Source: Nitrospirota bacterium
GTDB lineage: Bacteria; Nitrospirota; Nitrospiria; Nitrospirales; UBA8639
Reading direction: 5' to 3'
Assembly: GCA_003695915.1 (NCBI GenBank)
Contig: RFGF01000104.1
Location: forward strand, 1-64,000
Length of the DNA: 64,000 bases
Shown: positions 29,906 through 39,107 of the stretch, piece after piece
Numbering within the stretch: position 1 is the stretch's first letter
Layout: every line of letters starts with the position of its first letter
Translations under genes and position numbers: made by a program
Notes under the pieces: model-generated
What the model saw: only the letters and a program-made list of their open reading frames with translations
What the model was told of the DNA's origin: nothing
Database searches by the model: none

Positions 29906-30403
29906 ATGCGGCAGCAGAAATCAGTCGAGATATCGCTGGGGCAGAAGCGAACCGATGCATTCCCGAGAAAAACGGTGTCTGCGTTCGTCTGTTGTCTCAT
30001 CCTCATATGGTGTGTGGCATCCAGCGGAAGCATCTATGCCGAACCGGTTTACGACCAGATCACGAAGGAAGAGGCCTTACGTCTCGGAGAGGAATTTGGA
30101 GTTATTGTCGGTGAGGTCGACGAAGAGATTCAGAATCTTTTGGGGTTGCCGCGCCCGGAAGGGGTCGTGGTGTTCGAGGTGATTGGGGGAAAACCGGCAG
30201 AATTAGCCGGCATCAAACCCCGAGCCTTGATCAAAGAAATCAATTCTGTAGATATCGCAAATTTAGAAGACTTTGGCCGCGTGTTGAAAGCCGCGTTGGC
30301 TACCGACAATTTTACCGTGGCCACGTATGAACCGCCTGATCCAGACAATCAAGGACTGAGCGGCGGGATTCAGTTCCATTTCGTTCGACGGGAGGAACCT
30401 TAA
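29906..30403 (+). CDS. Exported PDZ-domain protein
   Basis: 165 residues. The ATG at 29906 gives an N-terminus with basic residues, a hydrophobic core (FVCCLILIWCVASSG) and a likely cleavage after IYA. Then an acidic region and one PDZ domain (VVVFEVIGGKPAELAGIKP through EINSVDIANLEDF). There is no protease domain; family relatives recruit partners or peptides in the periplasm. The role is unknown. It sits close behind the zinc-ribbon gene and may be in the same operon. Confidence 0.75.
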   Translation: MRQQKSVEISLGQKRTDAFPRKTVSAFVCCLILIWCVASSGSIYAEPVYDQITKEEALRLGEEFGVIVGEVDEEIQNLLGLPRPEGVVVFEVIGGKPAELAGIKPRALIKEINSVDIANLEDFGRVLKAALATDNFTVATYEPPDPDNQGLSGGIQFHFVRREEP

Positions 30404-30537
30404 TACGGGTTGGCTTGTGCGAACGAGGAGGAAACTGCCCCTTGTTTTCTGAACAAGAAGAGTTAATTACCAATTACCTATTACAGGACACACAAGATCG
30501 AGTCGATCGATCGCAGAGATAAATGATTGAGGTCACT

Positions 30538-32301
30538 ATGACACGAATGAACGATAAATATACCGAATTGCTTTATGAGGATTTGGCGCGCACGTCCAAC
30601 GGGGAACGCGAGAAAATTAGCGCAGATGATGTGATGGGAGCGGCCGTCGTCAAGACGGATTCACCAGATTCTCTCAACCAACTGCTCGCCTCGCCAAAGG
30701 CGACTTCGCGCGCGGGAATGGTGAGTGCGCCAAATCCGGACATTGAAGACGAGGAGGTCGAACCCTCGACGCAAGAAGACTTGGCGACTTCTGGGCTTCC
30801 GGTCACGCTCTTTTTAAAAGAAATGGGCAGCGTGCCGCTGCTGTCCCGGTCGGAAGAAATCGAATTAGCCAAGCAGATCAAAGAATCACGCGCTGAGTTG
30901 ATCCGTGCTTTGTACAGCTTGCCGGTGACCGTGGATCGCCTGATCCAGATCCGCGATCAACTCAAAGACGGCGCGTTACAGGTCAGCGATCTCGTCATTG
31001 TGAGCAGTACGCCGACGGCGGAGGATAAAGCGGAAGAGCCAACGACGCCTCCAGATGATCGTGGGCAATATTTCCATAAAACCCTTCGCAAGTTGGACAC
31101 GCTCTGTCGGGTCGCGAAGACCGTCGCTGCACAGGCGAGCGGATCGCGCGCACGGCAATCAGGCGGACCGACGTATTCCGAAAAACGGATGCGATCGGCA
31201 CTCGATCATGTCGTCAAGCTGGTCGAGTCGCTCGGATTCCGGCCTGATGTCCAAGAGTCGATGATCCAGCGGGTTCGGGAGATTGCAGACGAGATCGCGG
31301 CGGCCCAACGCACGGTGCAAACGTGTGCAGAGAAGCTGCATATGCCCCAACCCCCGCGAATGACTGCGATCCGAAAGCTAGCCAAGGACAAGCGCGCGTT
31401 AGTCTCGGTCCAGCGGAAAGCTGGCTTGTCGGCTGACGCAGCTCAGCAGATAGTTCACGATTTTCTGAACGCATATCATCGACTTCAGAAAATCGAGCGG
31501 GACGTGGTGCGCATGCCCATCGCGCAATTTCTGGACGCTGTACGTACGATCAACGAAGCTGAAGAGCGCATGAAACAAGGTAAGGCCAAAATGGTCGAAG
31601 CGAATTTGCGCCTGGTCGTCAGCATAGCGCGGCATTACACCAACCGAGGGCTTCAATTCCTGGATTTGATCCAAGAAGGCAATATCGGGCTGATGCGGGC
31701 CGTCGAAAAGTTCGATTACGAACGCGGCTACAAATTCAGCACGTATGCCACGTGGTGGATCCGGCAAGGGATTACTCGGGCTATTGCTGAACAAGCCAAT
31801 ACGATTCGCACGCCGGTGCATATGTATGAAACGATTCAAAAATTGAATCGGGTCGCCCGGCAATTAGTCCAACGGCTGGGCCGTGTGCCTACGGTTCAAG
31901 AAATTGCTAAGGAACTGAATCTGGCACCTGCTAAAGTGCAGGAAATTCTCGACAGCGTCCAAGACATGGTCTCTTTGGAGGCCCCCACGATCAAGGGCGA
32001 AGATTTGCGGTTGAGCGATATCATCGAGGATAAGACTGCTATTTCTCCGCTCAACGTGGCCGATCGGATCGACCGCCAACGACAAATCGAATCGGTCCTC
32101 GAGTGCTTGACACCTCGGGAACAGGCCATTATCCGACGGCGATTCGGTATCGGGTATGACTCCGACGCCACATTGGAGGAAATCGGCGAGTCCATGGGCG
32201 TCACCCGAGAACGGATTCGCCAAATCGAAGCCGTAGCACTGAAAAAACTGCGGAATCCCGCGCTCAGGGAACGGCTCGAAAAGCTTGCTGAACAGTCCTA
32301 A
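30538..32301 (+). CDS. rpoD: Primary RNA polymerase sigma factor (sigma-70)
   Basis: 587 residues. Region 1.2 ([15 protein letters not shown]), the long non-conserved insert rich in charged residues (about 135-330), region 2 with [14 protein letters not shown] and the DNA-melting [14 protein letters not shown], region 3 ([12 protein letters not shown]) and region 4 ([14 protein letters not shown] and [17 protein letters not shown]). It directs transcription of most genes. I prefer the ATG at 30538, with GAGG nearby, over the ATG at 30523; the difference is five residues. A strong terminator follows. Confidence 0.95.
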   Translation: MTRMNDKYTELLYEDLARTSNGEREKISADDVMGAAVVKTDSPDSLNQLLASPKATSRAGMVSAPNPDIEDEEVEPSTQEDLATSGLPVTLFLKEMGSVPLLSRSEEIELAKQIKESRAELIRALYSLPVTVDRLIQIRDQLKDGALQVSDLVIVSSTPTAEDKAEEPTTPPDDRGQYFHKTLRKLDTLCRVAKTVAAQASGSRARQSGGPTYSEKRMRSALDHVVKLVESLGFRPDVQESMIQRVREIADEIAAAQRTVQTCAEKLHMPQPPRMTAIRKLAKDKRALVSVQRKAGLSADAAQQIVHDFLNAYHRLQKIERDVVRMPIAQFLDAVRTINEAEERMKQGKAKMVEANLRLVVSIARHYTNRGLQFLDLIQEGNIGLMRAVEKFDYERGYKFSTYATWWIRQGITRAIAEQANTIRTPVHMYETIQKLNRVARQLVQRLGRVPTVQEIAKELNLAPAKVQEILDSVQDMVSLEAPTIKGEDLRLSDIIEDKTAISPLNVADRIDRQRQIESVLECLTPREQAIIRRRFGIGYDSDATLEEIGESMGVTRERIRQIEAVALKKLRNPALRERLEKLAEQS

Positions 32302-32334
32302 TTCAACCCTGATCGACGGGACGCTTTTCACTCG

Positions 32335-32366
32335 AAGGGGAAGGAGCTACGCTCCTTCCCCTTTTT
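32335..32366 (+). terminator. Strong intrinsic terminator after rpoD
   Basis: A 13-bp perfect stem (AAGGGGAAGGAGC with GCTCCTTCCCCTT) around a 3-base loop, with T-run. It stands 33 bases after the stop codon. Confidence 0.93.
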
Positions 32367-32528
32367 GTCATTTTGGTTCGCTCGGCAAGAGACATCCCGA
32401 CGGTCTGCCTCAAAAGAAAAGTTCATGGATCGATTCTCCCTTCTTCCCCGATTTTCTTGACTCGCCCATTGGCCTCTCGTTTATGGTAGTGGCCACACCT
32501 ATCAAACAGCCACGCGGAGAGGACGACG

Positions 32529-33863
32529 ATGGATATTCGATCAAGTATGCTCCTCACGGATCTGTACCAATTGACCATGCTCCAAGGATATATGGAGCAG
32601 GGCATGGAAGATATCGCCGTATTCGAATTTTTCATCAGGAAGATGCCGCCCCAGCGGGGGTTTTTTCTCGCCGCCGGACTCGAACAGCTTCTCGAATTTT
32701 TGGAGCAGGCGCACTTCACCGCATGGGAATTGGAGTGGATCGCCAAAAGCGGTCGCTTCAGTCGATCCTTTGTCGACTATCTCGAACGCTGGCGGTTCAC
32801 GGGCGATGTGCATGCCATGCCGGAGGGAACGGTATGTTTTGCGAACGAACCCCTCGTCAGAGTCATAGCTCCGCTCCCGCAAGCGCAACTGGTCGAGACC
32901 CGGTTGATCAATCTCATGCAATACCAAACGTTGGTGGCTTCCAAAGCTGCCCGATCGGTGTTGATGGCTGCAGGCAAACCCGTCATCGACTTTGGCTTGC
33001 GTCGGGCGCACGGAGCGGAGGCCGGCTTGCTCGCTGCCCGAGCCAGCTATCTGGCCGGATTCGCCGGGTCGGCCACCGTGTTGGCCTCACCGCTTTTCGG
33101 CGTGCCGGTCTTCGGCACCATGGCCCATTCCTTTGTTCAGGCTCACAGCGACGAAATCGAGGCCTTCGAGCATTTTGCCCTCGCGCAGCCAGGTAACGTG
33201 ATTCTGCTGATCGATACCTACGACACCGAAGCCGGTGCTCGAAAAGTCGTCGAGTTGGCTCCGCGCTTGAGCCAACAAGGGATTACGATCAAAGGGGTGC
33301 GGATAGACAGCGGGAATCTGATCGATCATGCCTTCAAGGTCCGTCGTATTCTCGATGAAGGGGGATTGACGCATGTGTTGATCACCGCCAGTGGAAACCT
33401 CGACGAGTATGCGATTGCCGAGATCGTCTCGTCCGAGGCACCGATTGATTATCTGGCCGTGGGGACCAAGCTGACCGTTTCCTCCGATGTGCCTTACTTG
33501 GATTGCGCCTACAAGTTACAAGAATATGCCAGGCGTCCCTGTCGAAAAAAATCCGAGGGCAAAGCCACTTGGCCCGGGCGCAAACAAGTGTTCCGATACT
33601 ACGACCAGCACGGCCGCATCGCTCACGATGTCCTGACGCTGATCGACGATCCACAAGAGGGCCAACCGCTGCTCCAGCCAGTCATGGAATCCGGGAAACG
33701 CCATGTCGCACTGCCATCGCTAGCGGCAACGCGGGACTATGTCAGCCAGCAATTGCGGCAATTGCCCGACTCGCTCCGTCGACTTCAAGAAGGGGCCACC
33801 GTGGACGTCAAGATCGCCCCCGCCTTGGAACGGCTCGCACGCATCGTGGATGCTCCCCGATGA
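32529..33863 (+). CDS. pncB: Nicotinate phosphoribosyltransferase
   Basis: 444 residues. It joins nicotinate and PRPP to make nicotinate mononucleotide, the salvage route to NAD. The N-terminal LLTDLYQLTMLQGYM, the substrate strand DFGLRRAHGAEA, the GTMAHSFVQAH segment and LLIDTYDT, GVRIDSGNL are all family marks. A GGAGAGG before the ATG is a good ribosome site. The C-terminal part is a little longer than in the bacterial short forms. It stands alone between rpoD and polX. Confidence 0.92.
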   Translation: MDIRSSMLLTDLYQLTMLQGYMEQGMEDIAVFEFFIRKMPPQRGFFLAAGLEQLLEFLEQAHFTAWELEWIAKSGRFSRSFVDYLERWRFTGDVHAMPEGTVCFANEPLVRVIAPLPQAQLVETRLINLMQYQTLVASKAARSVLMAAGKPVIDFGLRRAHGAEAGLLAARASYLAGFAGSATVLASPLFGVPVFGTMAHSFVQAHSDEIEAFEHFALAQPGNVILLIDTYDTEAGARKVVELAPRLSQQGITIKGVRIDSGNLIDHAFKVRRILDEGGLTHVLITASGNLDEYAIAEIVSSEAPIDYLAVGTKLTVSSDVPYLDCAYKLQEYARRPCRKKSEGKATWPGRKQVFRYYDQHGRIAHDVLTLIDDPQEGQPLLQPVMESGKRHVALPSLAATRDYVSQQLRQLPDSLRRLQEGATVDVKIAPALERLARIVDAPR

Positions 33864-33946
33864 AGACTCGTTCGCCGGTCAGGATTACCGGGCTCTTGGC
33901 AAAGACCCGACGTTGAGCCAGAATAGTCTGGCAAGAAGATCGACGT

Positions 33947-35668
33947 ATGGCTATTCATAACGCCGAGATCGCCCGTATCTTTTCGCTGCTCGCCGATCTG
34001 CTGGAGATCGAAGGGGCCAACCCGTTTCGAGTCCGAGCCTATCGCAACGCAGCACGGACCATCGAAAGCCTCCCGCACAATGTCGAAGCCATGGTGCGCG
34101 AGGGAGCCGATCTTTCTGAGCTTCCGGGAATTGGCGAAGACCTGGCAGGCAAGATCAAAGAAATTGTCGAAACCGGGCGTTTGGGCCTGCTCGAAGAAGT
34201 GAAATCCCGAATTCCCGGGGCCTTGGCTGAATTGGTGGCCATTCCGGGACTGGGGCCCAAGCGAGTCAAGGTGCTGTATGACGCATTGGGAATTCAAGAC
34301 ATCGAGGGACTCGCTCGAGCAGCGAAAGCCGGCAAACTCCGAAACCTTCCCGGTTTTGGCGCTAAAATCGAGGAAAAAATTTTGGAAGAGCTGAGTCGGC
34401 GTGCGACCGCTGAAAAACGCATGAAGCTGATCACCGCCGAACAATTTGCGGAACCATTGCTCAACTATTTACGAGAGGCGAATGGTGTTACCCGAGCAAT
34501 CATCGCGGGAAGTTACCGCCGCCGCAAAGAAACCATCGGCGACATCGACATCCTGGTGACCTGCCGAGACAGCGACCCCGTCATGGAACGCTTCGTGACG
34601 TATGACGAGGTGGAGCATGTGCTATCCAAAGGCAAAACTCGCTCGACGATTGTGTTGCGATCCGGGCTTCAGGTCGATCTTCGGGTCGTCGCCGAGGAAA
34701 GCTACGGATCGGCGCTGCAATACTTTACCGGCTCTAAAGCGCACAATATTGCCGTCCGGCATCTGGCGGTGAAACTCGGATTGAAACTCAATGAATACGG
34801 GGTGTTTCGCGGAGAGACGTACATCGCGGGGCGCACGGAAGAAGAAGTGTATCGAACCGTTGGGCTCCCTTATATTGAACCGGAGCTCCGCGAAGACTGG
34901 GGCGAAGTCGAGGCCGCCCAGCAGGGACGCTTACCGCATCTCGTCACTCTGGCCGATATTCGGGGTGACTTGCATGCCCACACGAAAGCCACCGATGGAC
35001 AAGCGACGATCGAGGAAATGGCTGCTGCCGCCAAAGCCAAAGGCTATGACTACCTCGCGATCACCGATCACACCAAACGGGTCACGGTCGCAAATGGCAT
35101 GGACGCCAAACGCCTCGCCCAACAACTCGAAGCGATTGATCGACTAAACGAACGACTGTCTGGTATGAAAATTTTGAAATCCGCCGAAGTCGATATCCTG
35201 GAAGATGGTTCGCTCGACCTTCCCAATGACATCCTCAAAGAATTGGACCTTACGGTCTGTTCCATTCATTACAAGCTCAATCTTTCCCGCGAAAAGCAAA
35301 CAGAGCGGGTCATTCGAGCGATGGACAATCCCTATTTTACGATCTTCGGCCATCCATCCGGCCGCATGATCGAAGAGCGTGCCCCTTATGCCATTGATAT
35401 GGAACGCGTGATGCAGGCTGCGCTGGAACGAGGATGCTTTCTAGAGGTTAACGCCCAACCGTCTCGGCTCGATTTAAACGATGTGCATTGTAAAATGGCC
35501 AAAGATATGGGCCTCAAGGTCGCGATTTCGACCGACGCACACCGTACCACCGATTTGGACTTTATGCGGTTTGGCGTCGATCAAGCCCGACGTGGATGGC
35601 TGGAACCTTCGGACGTGTTGAATACCAAAAAATGGTCAGAGTTGAAATCCCTCATCACGCGAGCCTGA
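33947..35668 (+). CDS. polX: DNA polymerase X family with PHP exonuclease domain
   Basis: 573 residues. N-terminal helix-hairpin-helix domain (LADLLEIEGANPFRVRAYRN) with two HhH motifs (LPGIGEDLAGKI and IPGLGPKRVKVL), polymerase palm with GDIDILVT near 198-205 (catalytic Asp pair), and a C-terminal PHP domain from near 340 (GDLHAHTKATDG, AITDHTKR, STDAHRT) giving 3'-5' exonuclease and AP endonuclease activity. Likely role is base-excision repair, and the next gene is a glycosylase of the Fpg family. Confidence 0.95.
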   Translation: MAIHNAEIARIFSLLADLLEIEGANPFRVRAYRNAARTIESLPHNVEAMVREGADLSELPGIGEDLAGKIKEIVETGRLGLLEEVKSRIPGALAELVAIPGLGPKRVKVLYDALGIQDIEGLARAAKAGKLRNLPGFGAKIEEKILEELSRRATAEKRMKLITAEQFAEPLLNYLREANGVTRAIIAGSYRRRKETIGDIDILVTCRDSDPVMERFVTYDEVEHVLSKGKTRSTIVLRSGLQVDLRVVAEESYGSALQYFTGSKAHNIAVRHLAVKLGLKLNEYGVFRGETYIAGRTEEEVYRTVGLPYIEPELREDWGEVEAAQQGRLPHLVTLADIRGDLHAHTKATDGQATIEEMAAAAKAKGYDYLAITDHTKRVTVANGMDAKRLAQQLEAIDRLNERLSGMKILKSAEVDILEDGSLDLPNDILKELDLTVCSIHYKLNLSREKQTERVIRAMDNPYFTIFGHPSGRMIEERAPYAIDMERVMQAALERGCFLEVNAQPSRLDLNDVHCKMAKDMGLKVAISTDAHRTTDLDFMRFGVDQARRGWLEPSDVLNTKKWSELKSLITRA

Positions 35669-35733
35669 GTCTTGGCTACATAGTTTAAGCCTGATCACTC
35701 GGCCTTTCCGATTGCGCCACTCGTGAACCTCTC

Positions 35734-36528
35734 GTGCCTGAACTCCCCGACGTCGAAGCCTTGAGAATCTATCTCAACGCAACGTCCCTCCATCAACGCA
35801 TCAGCAATGTCGACGTCCGATCCCCGGAGATGCTTCGCGATGTGACTCCGGCTGTGCTTTGCGAGCGACTGTGCGGCGACCAATTCTGCGAGACATCTCG
35901 TCACGGCAAGCATCTTTTTGTGCACCTCGAGCGCGGCTCTTGGCTTATCATGCATTTTGGTATGACCGGAGGGCTCGCGTACTTTAAGAACAGCCGACAT
36001 CCAATTTACACCCGCCTCCTTATTACCTTCGCCAATGGATTCCATTTGGCCTATCTCTCTCAACGTAAATTGGGCAAAATCGGACTGACCGTACATCCTC
36101 GCACTTTTGTTCGCGATCATCGTTTGGGACCCGATGCACTCGACCCTAAGCTGACCCCACTCATGCTCAAGCGCCTTTTGGCTTCGCGACGAGCACCCAT
36201 CAAGCTTGTTCTGATGGATCAGCATGTCATTGCCGGCATTGGAAACCTTTATGCGGATGAAATTCTCTTTCAATCGGCGATTGCGCCCACCACTCCAGCT
36301 TGCCAACTCAACGAACAAGCACTGTATCGATTGGAACGGACCACCAAACGTGTGTTACGCTTAGCCGTTGCCAAACAAGCTGATCCGAAACAATTTCCCC
36401 GTTCCTGGCTCTTCCGGTCCCGCAAACCTGGCGGCTCTTGCCCTCGCTGCCGAACCCATTTGCACACCATGAAACTCGGCGGACGGACAACGTTTTGGTG
36501 CCCGACTTGCCAGCCGCCATCCGGCTAG
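35734..36528 (+). CDS. Fpg/Nei-family DNA glycosylase
   Basis: 264 residues beginning with a GTG, kept because the product starts PELPDVE, the N-terminal Pro being the catalytic nucleophile with Glu next to it. The helix-two-turn-helix segment (VIAGIGNLYADEILF) and the C-terminal zinc finger CPRC...CPTC are conserved. It removes oxidised bases in repair, likely together with the polX product upstream. Whether it is strictly MutM (8-oxoG) or Nei-like is not decided. Confidence 0.9.
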   Translation: MPELPDVEALRIYLNATSLHQRISNVDVRSPEMLRDVTPAVLCERLCGDQFCETSRHGKHLFVHLERGSWLIMHFGMTGGLAYFKNSRHPIYTRLLITFANGFHLAYLSQRKLGKIGLTVHPRTFVRDHRLGPDALDPKLTPLMLKRLLASRRAPIKLVLMDQHVIAGIGNLYADEILFQSAIAPTTPACQLNEQALYRLERTTKRVLRLAVAKQADPKQFPRSWLFRSRKPGGSCPRCRTHLHTMKLGGRTTFWCPTCQPPSG

Positions 36529-36622
36529 CTGGCTGGGTTCCAACGCAGGGCATCATCATCCCGTGAAAGCACGGTCGTCTGCGCCCGAAGAGATTGTGCC
36601 TGAGAGAGAACAATGGGGAAAA

Positions 36623-36698
36623 TGGGGTGAGTGACGGGCTTCGAACCCGCAACCTCCTGAGCCACAGTCAGGCGCTCTACCCTTGAGCTACACCCACC
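36623..36698 (-). tRNA. tRNA-His (anticodon GTG)
   Basis: On the minus strand the acceptor stem GTGGGTG pairs with CACTCAC with one G-T, the anticodon arm CCTGA-CTGTGGC-TCAGG exposes GTG, and the T arm carries GGTTCGAAGCC. An encoded G at -1 faces a C discriminator, the special identity pair of histidine tRNA, and CCA is encoded at the 3' end. Confidence 0.95.
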
Positions 36699-36699
36699 A

Positions 36700-37183
36700 C
36701 CACAGGATAGCCGAATCAATGTTGTGTGCGATCGGCCATTAATCCTAGCAAAGGGACTAGGGGCTCGCAAGACTAGGGAATAGTTTACGACACTGATTCG
36801 CCCACGGTTGCGGATGGCCTTCCGAAGATCTGCCTCTGGAATCAAGCACAGTGCTGCCTTAAACCCGCCCACCTGAATCAGGGATTTCATCAGTCAAGCG
36901 CTCATCGATGAGAAGATGCCCCGCCCAGAAACCGCTTTCAGAAGGAAGCGAACCACCGGCCGCGCGATCTCTCTATGGAGTTCTCAGAGGAACCGTCCAG
37001 TCTCCACTGTTTATCGCAAAATCGATGATCATCAAAAAAATTTGATTGCCAATAAACCTAAACAATAATATACTACTATTGCTTTATAACTTTTTTATAT
37101 TTTCTCTCGCTCTGTTGGATCAACGGATCATGAAACGGTTGCACGAATCAATCCGTTCCACCCTGTAACCAAAGGAGTCTGCG
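36700..37183. other. Intergenic region before the two-TM protein
   Basis: About 480 bases with no gene. The last part (37020-37110) is AT-rich with several TATA-like tracts that could hold the promoter of the following gene, but no single -35/-10 pair stands out. Confidence 0.4.
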
Positions 37184-38131
37184 ATGAAACGAAGACTCGA
37201 TTTTACCGATATTTTCGTCGCTATTGGATTCATGGCCACTATGTACGGCGGCTATCTACTGTACCTTGCGAGCTACGGAGGCGGCACGGCAACAGCACGT
37301 CCGTCTCCGCCTTCCATGGTAGCGGTGCCGATACACGCCTCGCTGCAAACCGCCATGGGGCAGGCCATCGTTGAGCGAGCTACCCTTGATCACCAATTTT
37401 CTCACGCCATACTCGAAGGAGCCCGCAAACTGAGCCAGGCAACATTCGCCTTGGAACGCCGGACTGGCACAGGGTTGAAAACCATCGAGGACCGGGCTGC
37501 ACAATTTCAGGCGGATTATAGGAGTGTCATGCAATATGTGTTGGGCACGACGATCGTCAATCTCACACGTCAAGGCATCCGACAAGGTCTCCTCACGGCG
37601 GACACACTGGACCGCAGCCCATTTAACGCCCGCATCATCGCAACCACAACATCGCTCCAGAGCGCGGCTGAGTCTCGATTCGAGAGGACGTGGCAGGAAC
37701 GGCTCGGACAGTGGATCGTCGATGATGCGACTAAGGAGCGCCAATTTTCACAACGGATGCAGGAGCGAATCGGCCAAGCCACGGTTGCTTTAGCTCGCAC
37801 CCAACATCACTACCTGACGAGACGAGGGGAGATCGACACACAATTTCACGCCCTGGCCGCGGCAGTACAGCGCGTGGCCCGTCAACCAAGTGCCGTCCTT
37901 CCCGTGGCGAGAGCCAATATGGACATGCAGCCAGTATTGGGGGGGTCATTCTCCCATATGCGCGTTCAGACCTGGACAGAAATCCCGTTTGCCGTCTTCG
38001 TTCTCGCTTTCGCCGGACTCGTCGCGGTCTTCTTTATCGCATTGGCCATGTCCAACACACGCCGAGAGTCCCCCGATGCCGCTGAGCGGATCGCGGAGGT
38101 GATAAAAGAGATTTATCGAAAAACCGGCTGA
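37184..38131 (+). CDS. Membrane protein with large central helical domain, unknown
   Basis: 315 residues, started at the ATG that follows AAAGGAG. TM1 is near 9-30 and TM2 near 268-288; between them is a long, Gln/Arg-rich helical region with repeated patterns (for example AMGQAIVERATLDHQFSHAIL and later QWIVDDATKERQFSQRM), so an extended periplasmic coiled-coil or repeat domain is likely. No family recognised. The small one-TM gene at 38336 lies close behind on the same strand. Confidence 0.7.
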   Translation: MKRRLDFTDIFVAIGFMATMYGGYLLYLASYGGGTATARPSPPSMVAVPIHASLQTAMGQAIVERATLDHQFSHAILEGARKLSQATFALERRTGTGLKTIEDRAAQFQADYRSVMQYVLGTTIVNLTRQGIRQGLLTADTLDRSPFNARIIATTTSLQSAAESRFERTWQERLGQWIVDDATKERQFSQRMQERIGQATVALARTQHHYLTRRGEIDTQFHALAAAVQRVARQPSAVLPVARANMDMQPVLGGSFSHMRVQTWTEIPFAVFVLAFAGLVAVFFIALAMSNTRRESPDAAERIAEVIKEIYRKTG

Positions 38132-38335
38132 TGACCGGTGCTCTTGAACCAAGAAGGCCGACCGAACTTCTCTGTCCTGGATGGTCCTTCGCCCGCAGAG
38201 GTCGGGCAACCTGGGCCCAACTTGACTGGAAAGTGATATTCGAGAAAGCCACGGAAAGAACGAAATCGATCTTTGATCCAGACGGTGAAGGGCACGTTGC
38301 CCACTCTGTTCTGGCGTCTCGAAAGGAGCACCGCA

Positions 38336-38506
38336 ATGTCATCGGTCTATTGGGGTATCATTGCAAGTGTGCTCGCGTTGGTTATCGCTTTGTTCTCGAT
38401 CATCGGCATTTGTTATCGAATGCCTGATGAATCGGATCATGGCGAGAGCCCAGCCTATTCAGACGAGCCCCAATCGTCTTTCCCCGCCGGGAAACATGCG
38501 GCGTAG
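38336..38506 (+). CDS. Small single-TM protein, unknown
   Basis: 56 residues, with a good AAAGGAG ribosome site 7 bases before the ATG. Residues 5-26 form one TM helix (IIASVLALVIALFSIIG), followed by an acidic, Ser/Pro-rich tail. It may be a partner of the two-TM protein upstream. No family recognised. Confidence 0.6.
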   Translation: MSSVYWGIIASVLALVIALFSIIGICYRMPDESDHGESPAYSDEPQSSFPAGKHAA

Positions 38507-38634
38507 TCCAGTCGGCGGGATGCGAGGAGGGCACGGCTCGCGCGACCGTCCATCGATCGCGCGGCCAGCTTTGAGGGTAGGCGTTTTTCTGCAAGGAACC
38601 ACGACATCGCTTCGCGTTAGGTCAACGGTACGGA

Positions 38635-39084
38635 CTATTGTCCGCGAATACGCGCCGTGCTCCGCACCGGATCGAACACTCGATCGACGCGGGAGACGTT
38701 GAGCGCATTCTCGAACAAGGCTGTAGTCACTTTCAGGCGAGCTCCTTGGTGAACGGGCAGCATGAAGTTCCGCGTGACCGCTCGTCCATCGATCATGACC
38801 TCGATAATGACCGGCACCGTACCGCGCAAACCAGGGTTCACAAATTCCAGGCCACCCAGTCCTGGTTTCATGTTCACTTCGCGTGATTGCGACGAGTCCA
38901 CGGAGACCCGATCCAGAATAATCCGCATCCAATCGCGCATGCCCCCGAGCTTGGCGACCATCTCCAGCCTCAATTGGTTCCTGGTACTGGAATTGAGACC
39001 CAACGTCGTCGTGTTCGTTCCAAGGTTGCGCACATCGAATCCGTATAGCGATCCCCCGATTTGAGCGAGGCCGTCACCCGACAT
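38635..39084 (-). CDS. Unknown 149-residue protein downstream of the LGFP-repeat gene
   Basis: An open frame of 149 residues with a plausible beta-rich pattern (strands in the IIEVMIDGRAVTRNFMLPV and RLKVTTALFENALNV regions), no signal peptide and no family that I recognise. It starts 23 bases after the end of the broken 3.2-kb gene on the same strand, so it is likely in that operon. Weak ribosome site. Confidence 0.55.
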   Translation of the reverse strand: MSGDGLAQIGGSLYGFDVRNLGTNTTTLGLNSSTRNQLRLEMVAKLGGMRDWMRIILDRVSVDSSQSREVNMKPGLGGLEFVNPGLRGTVPVIIEVMIDGRAVTRNFMLPVHQGARLKVTTALFENALNVSRVDRVFDPVRSTARIRGQ

Positions 39085-39107
39085 TCAGTCATCCCATGTT
39101 TGAGGAC

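Noticed and set aside
36525-36890. A 121-codon minus-strand frame
   Set aside because: It covers the tRNA-His gene and has no motif.
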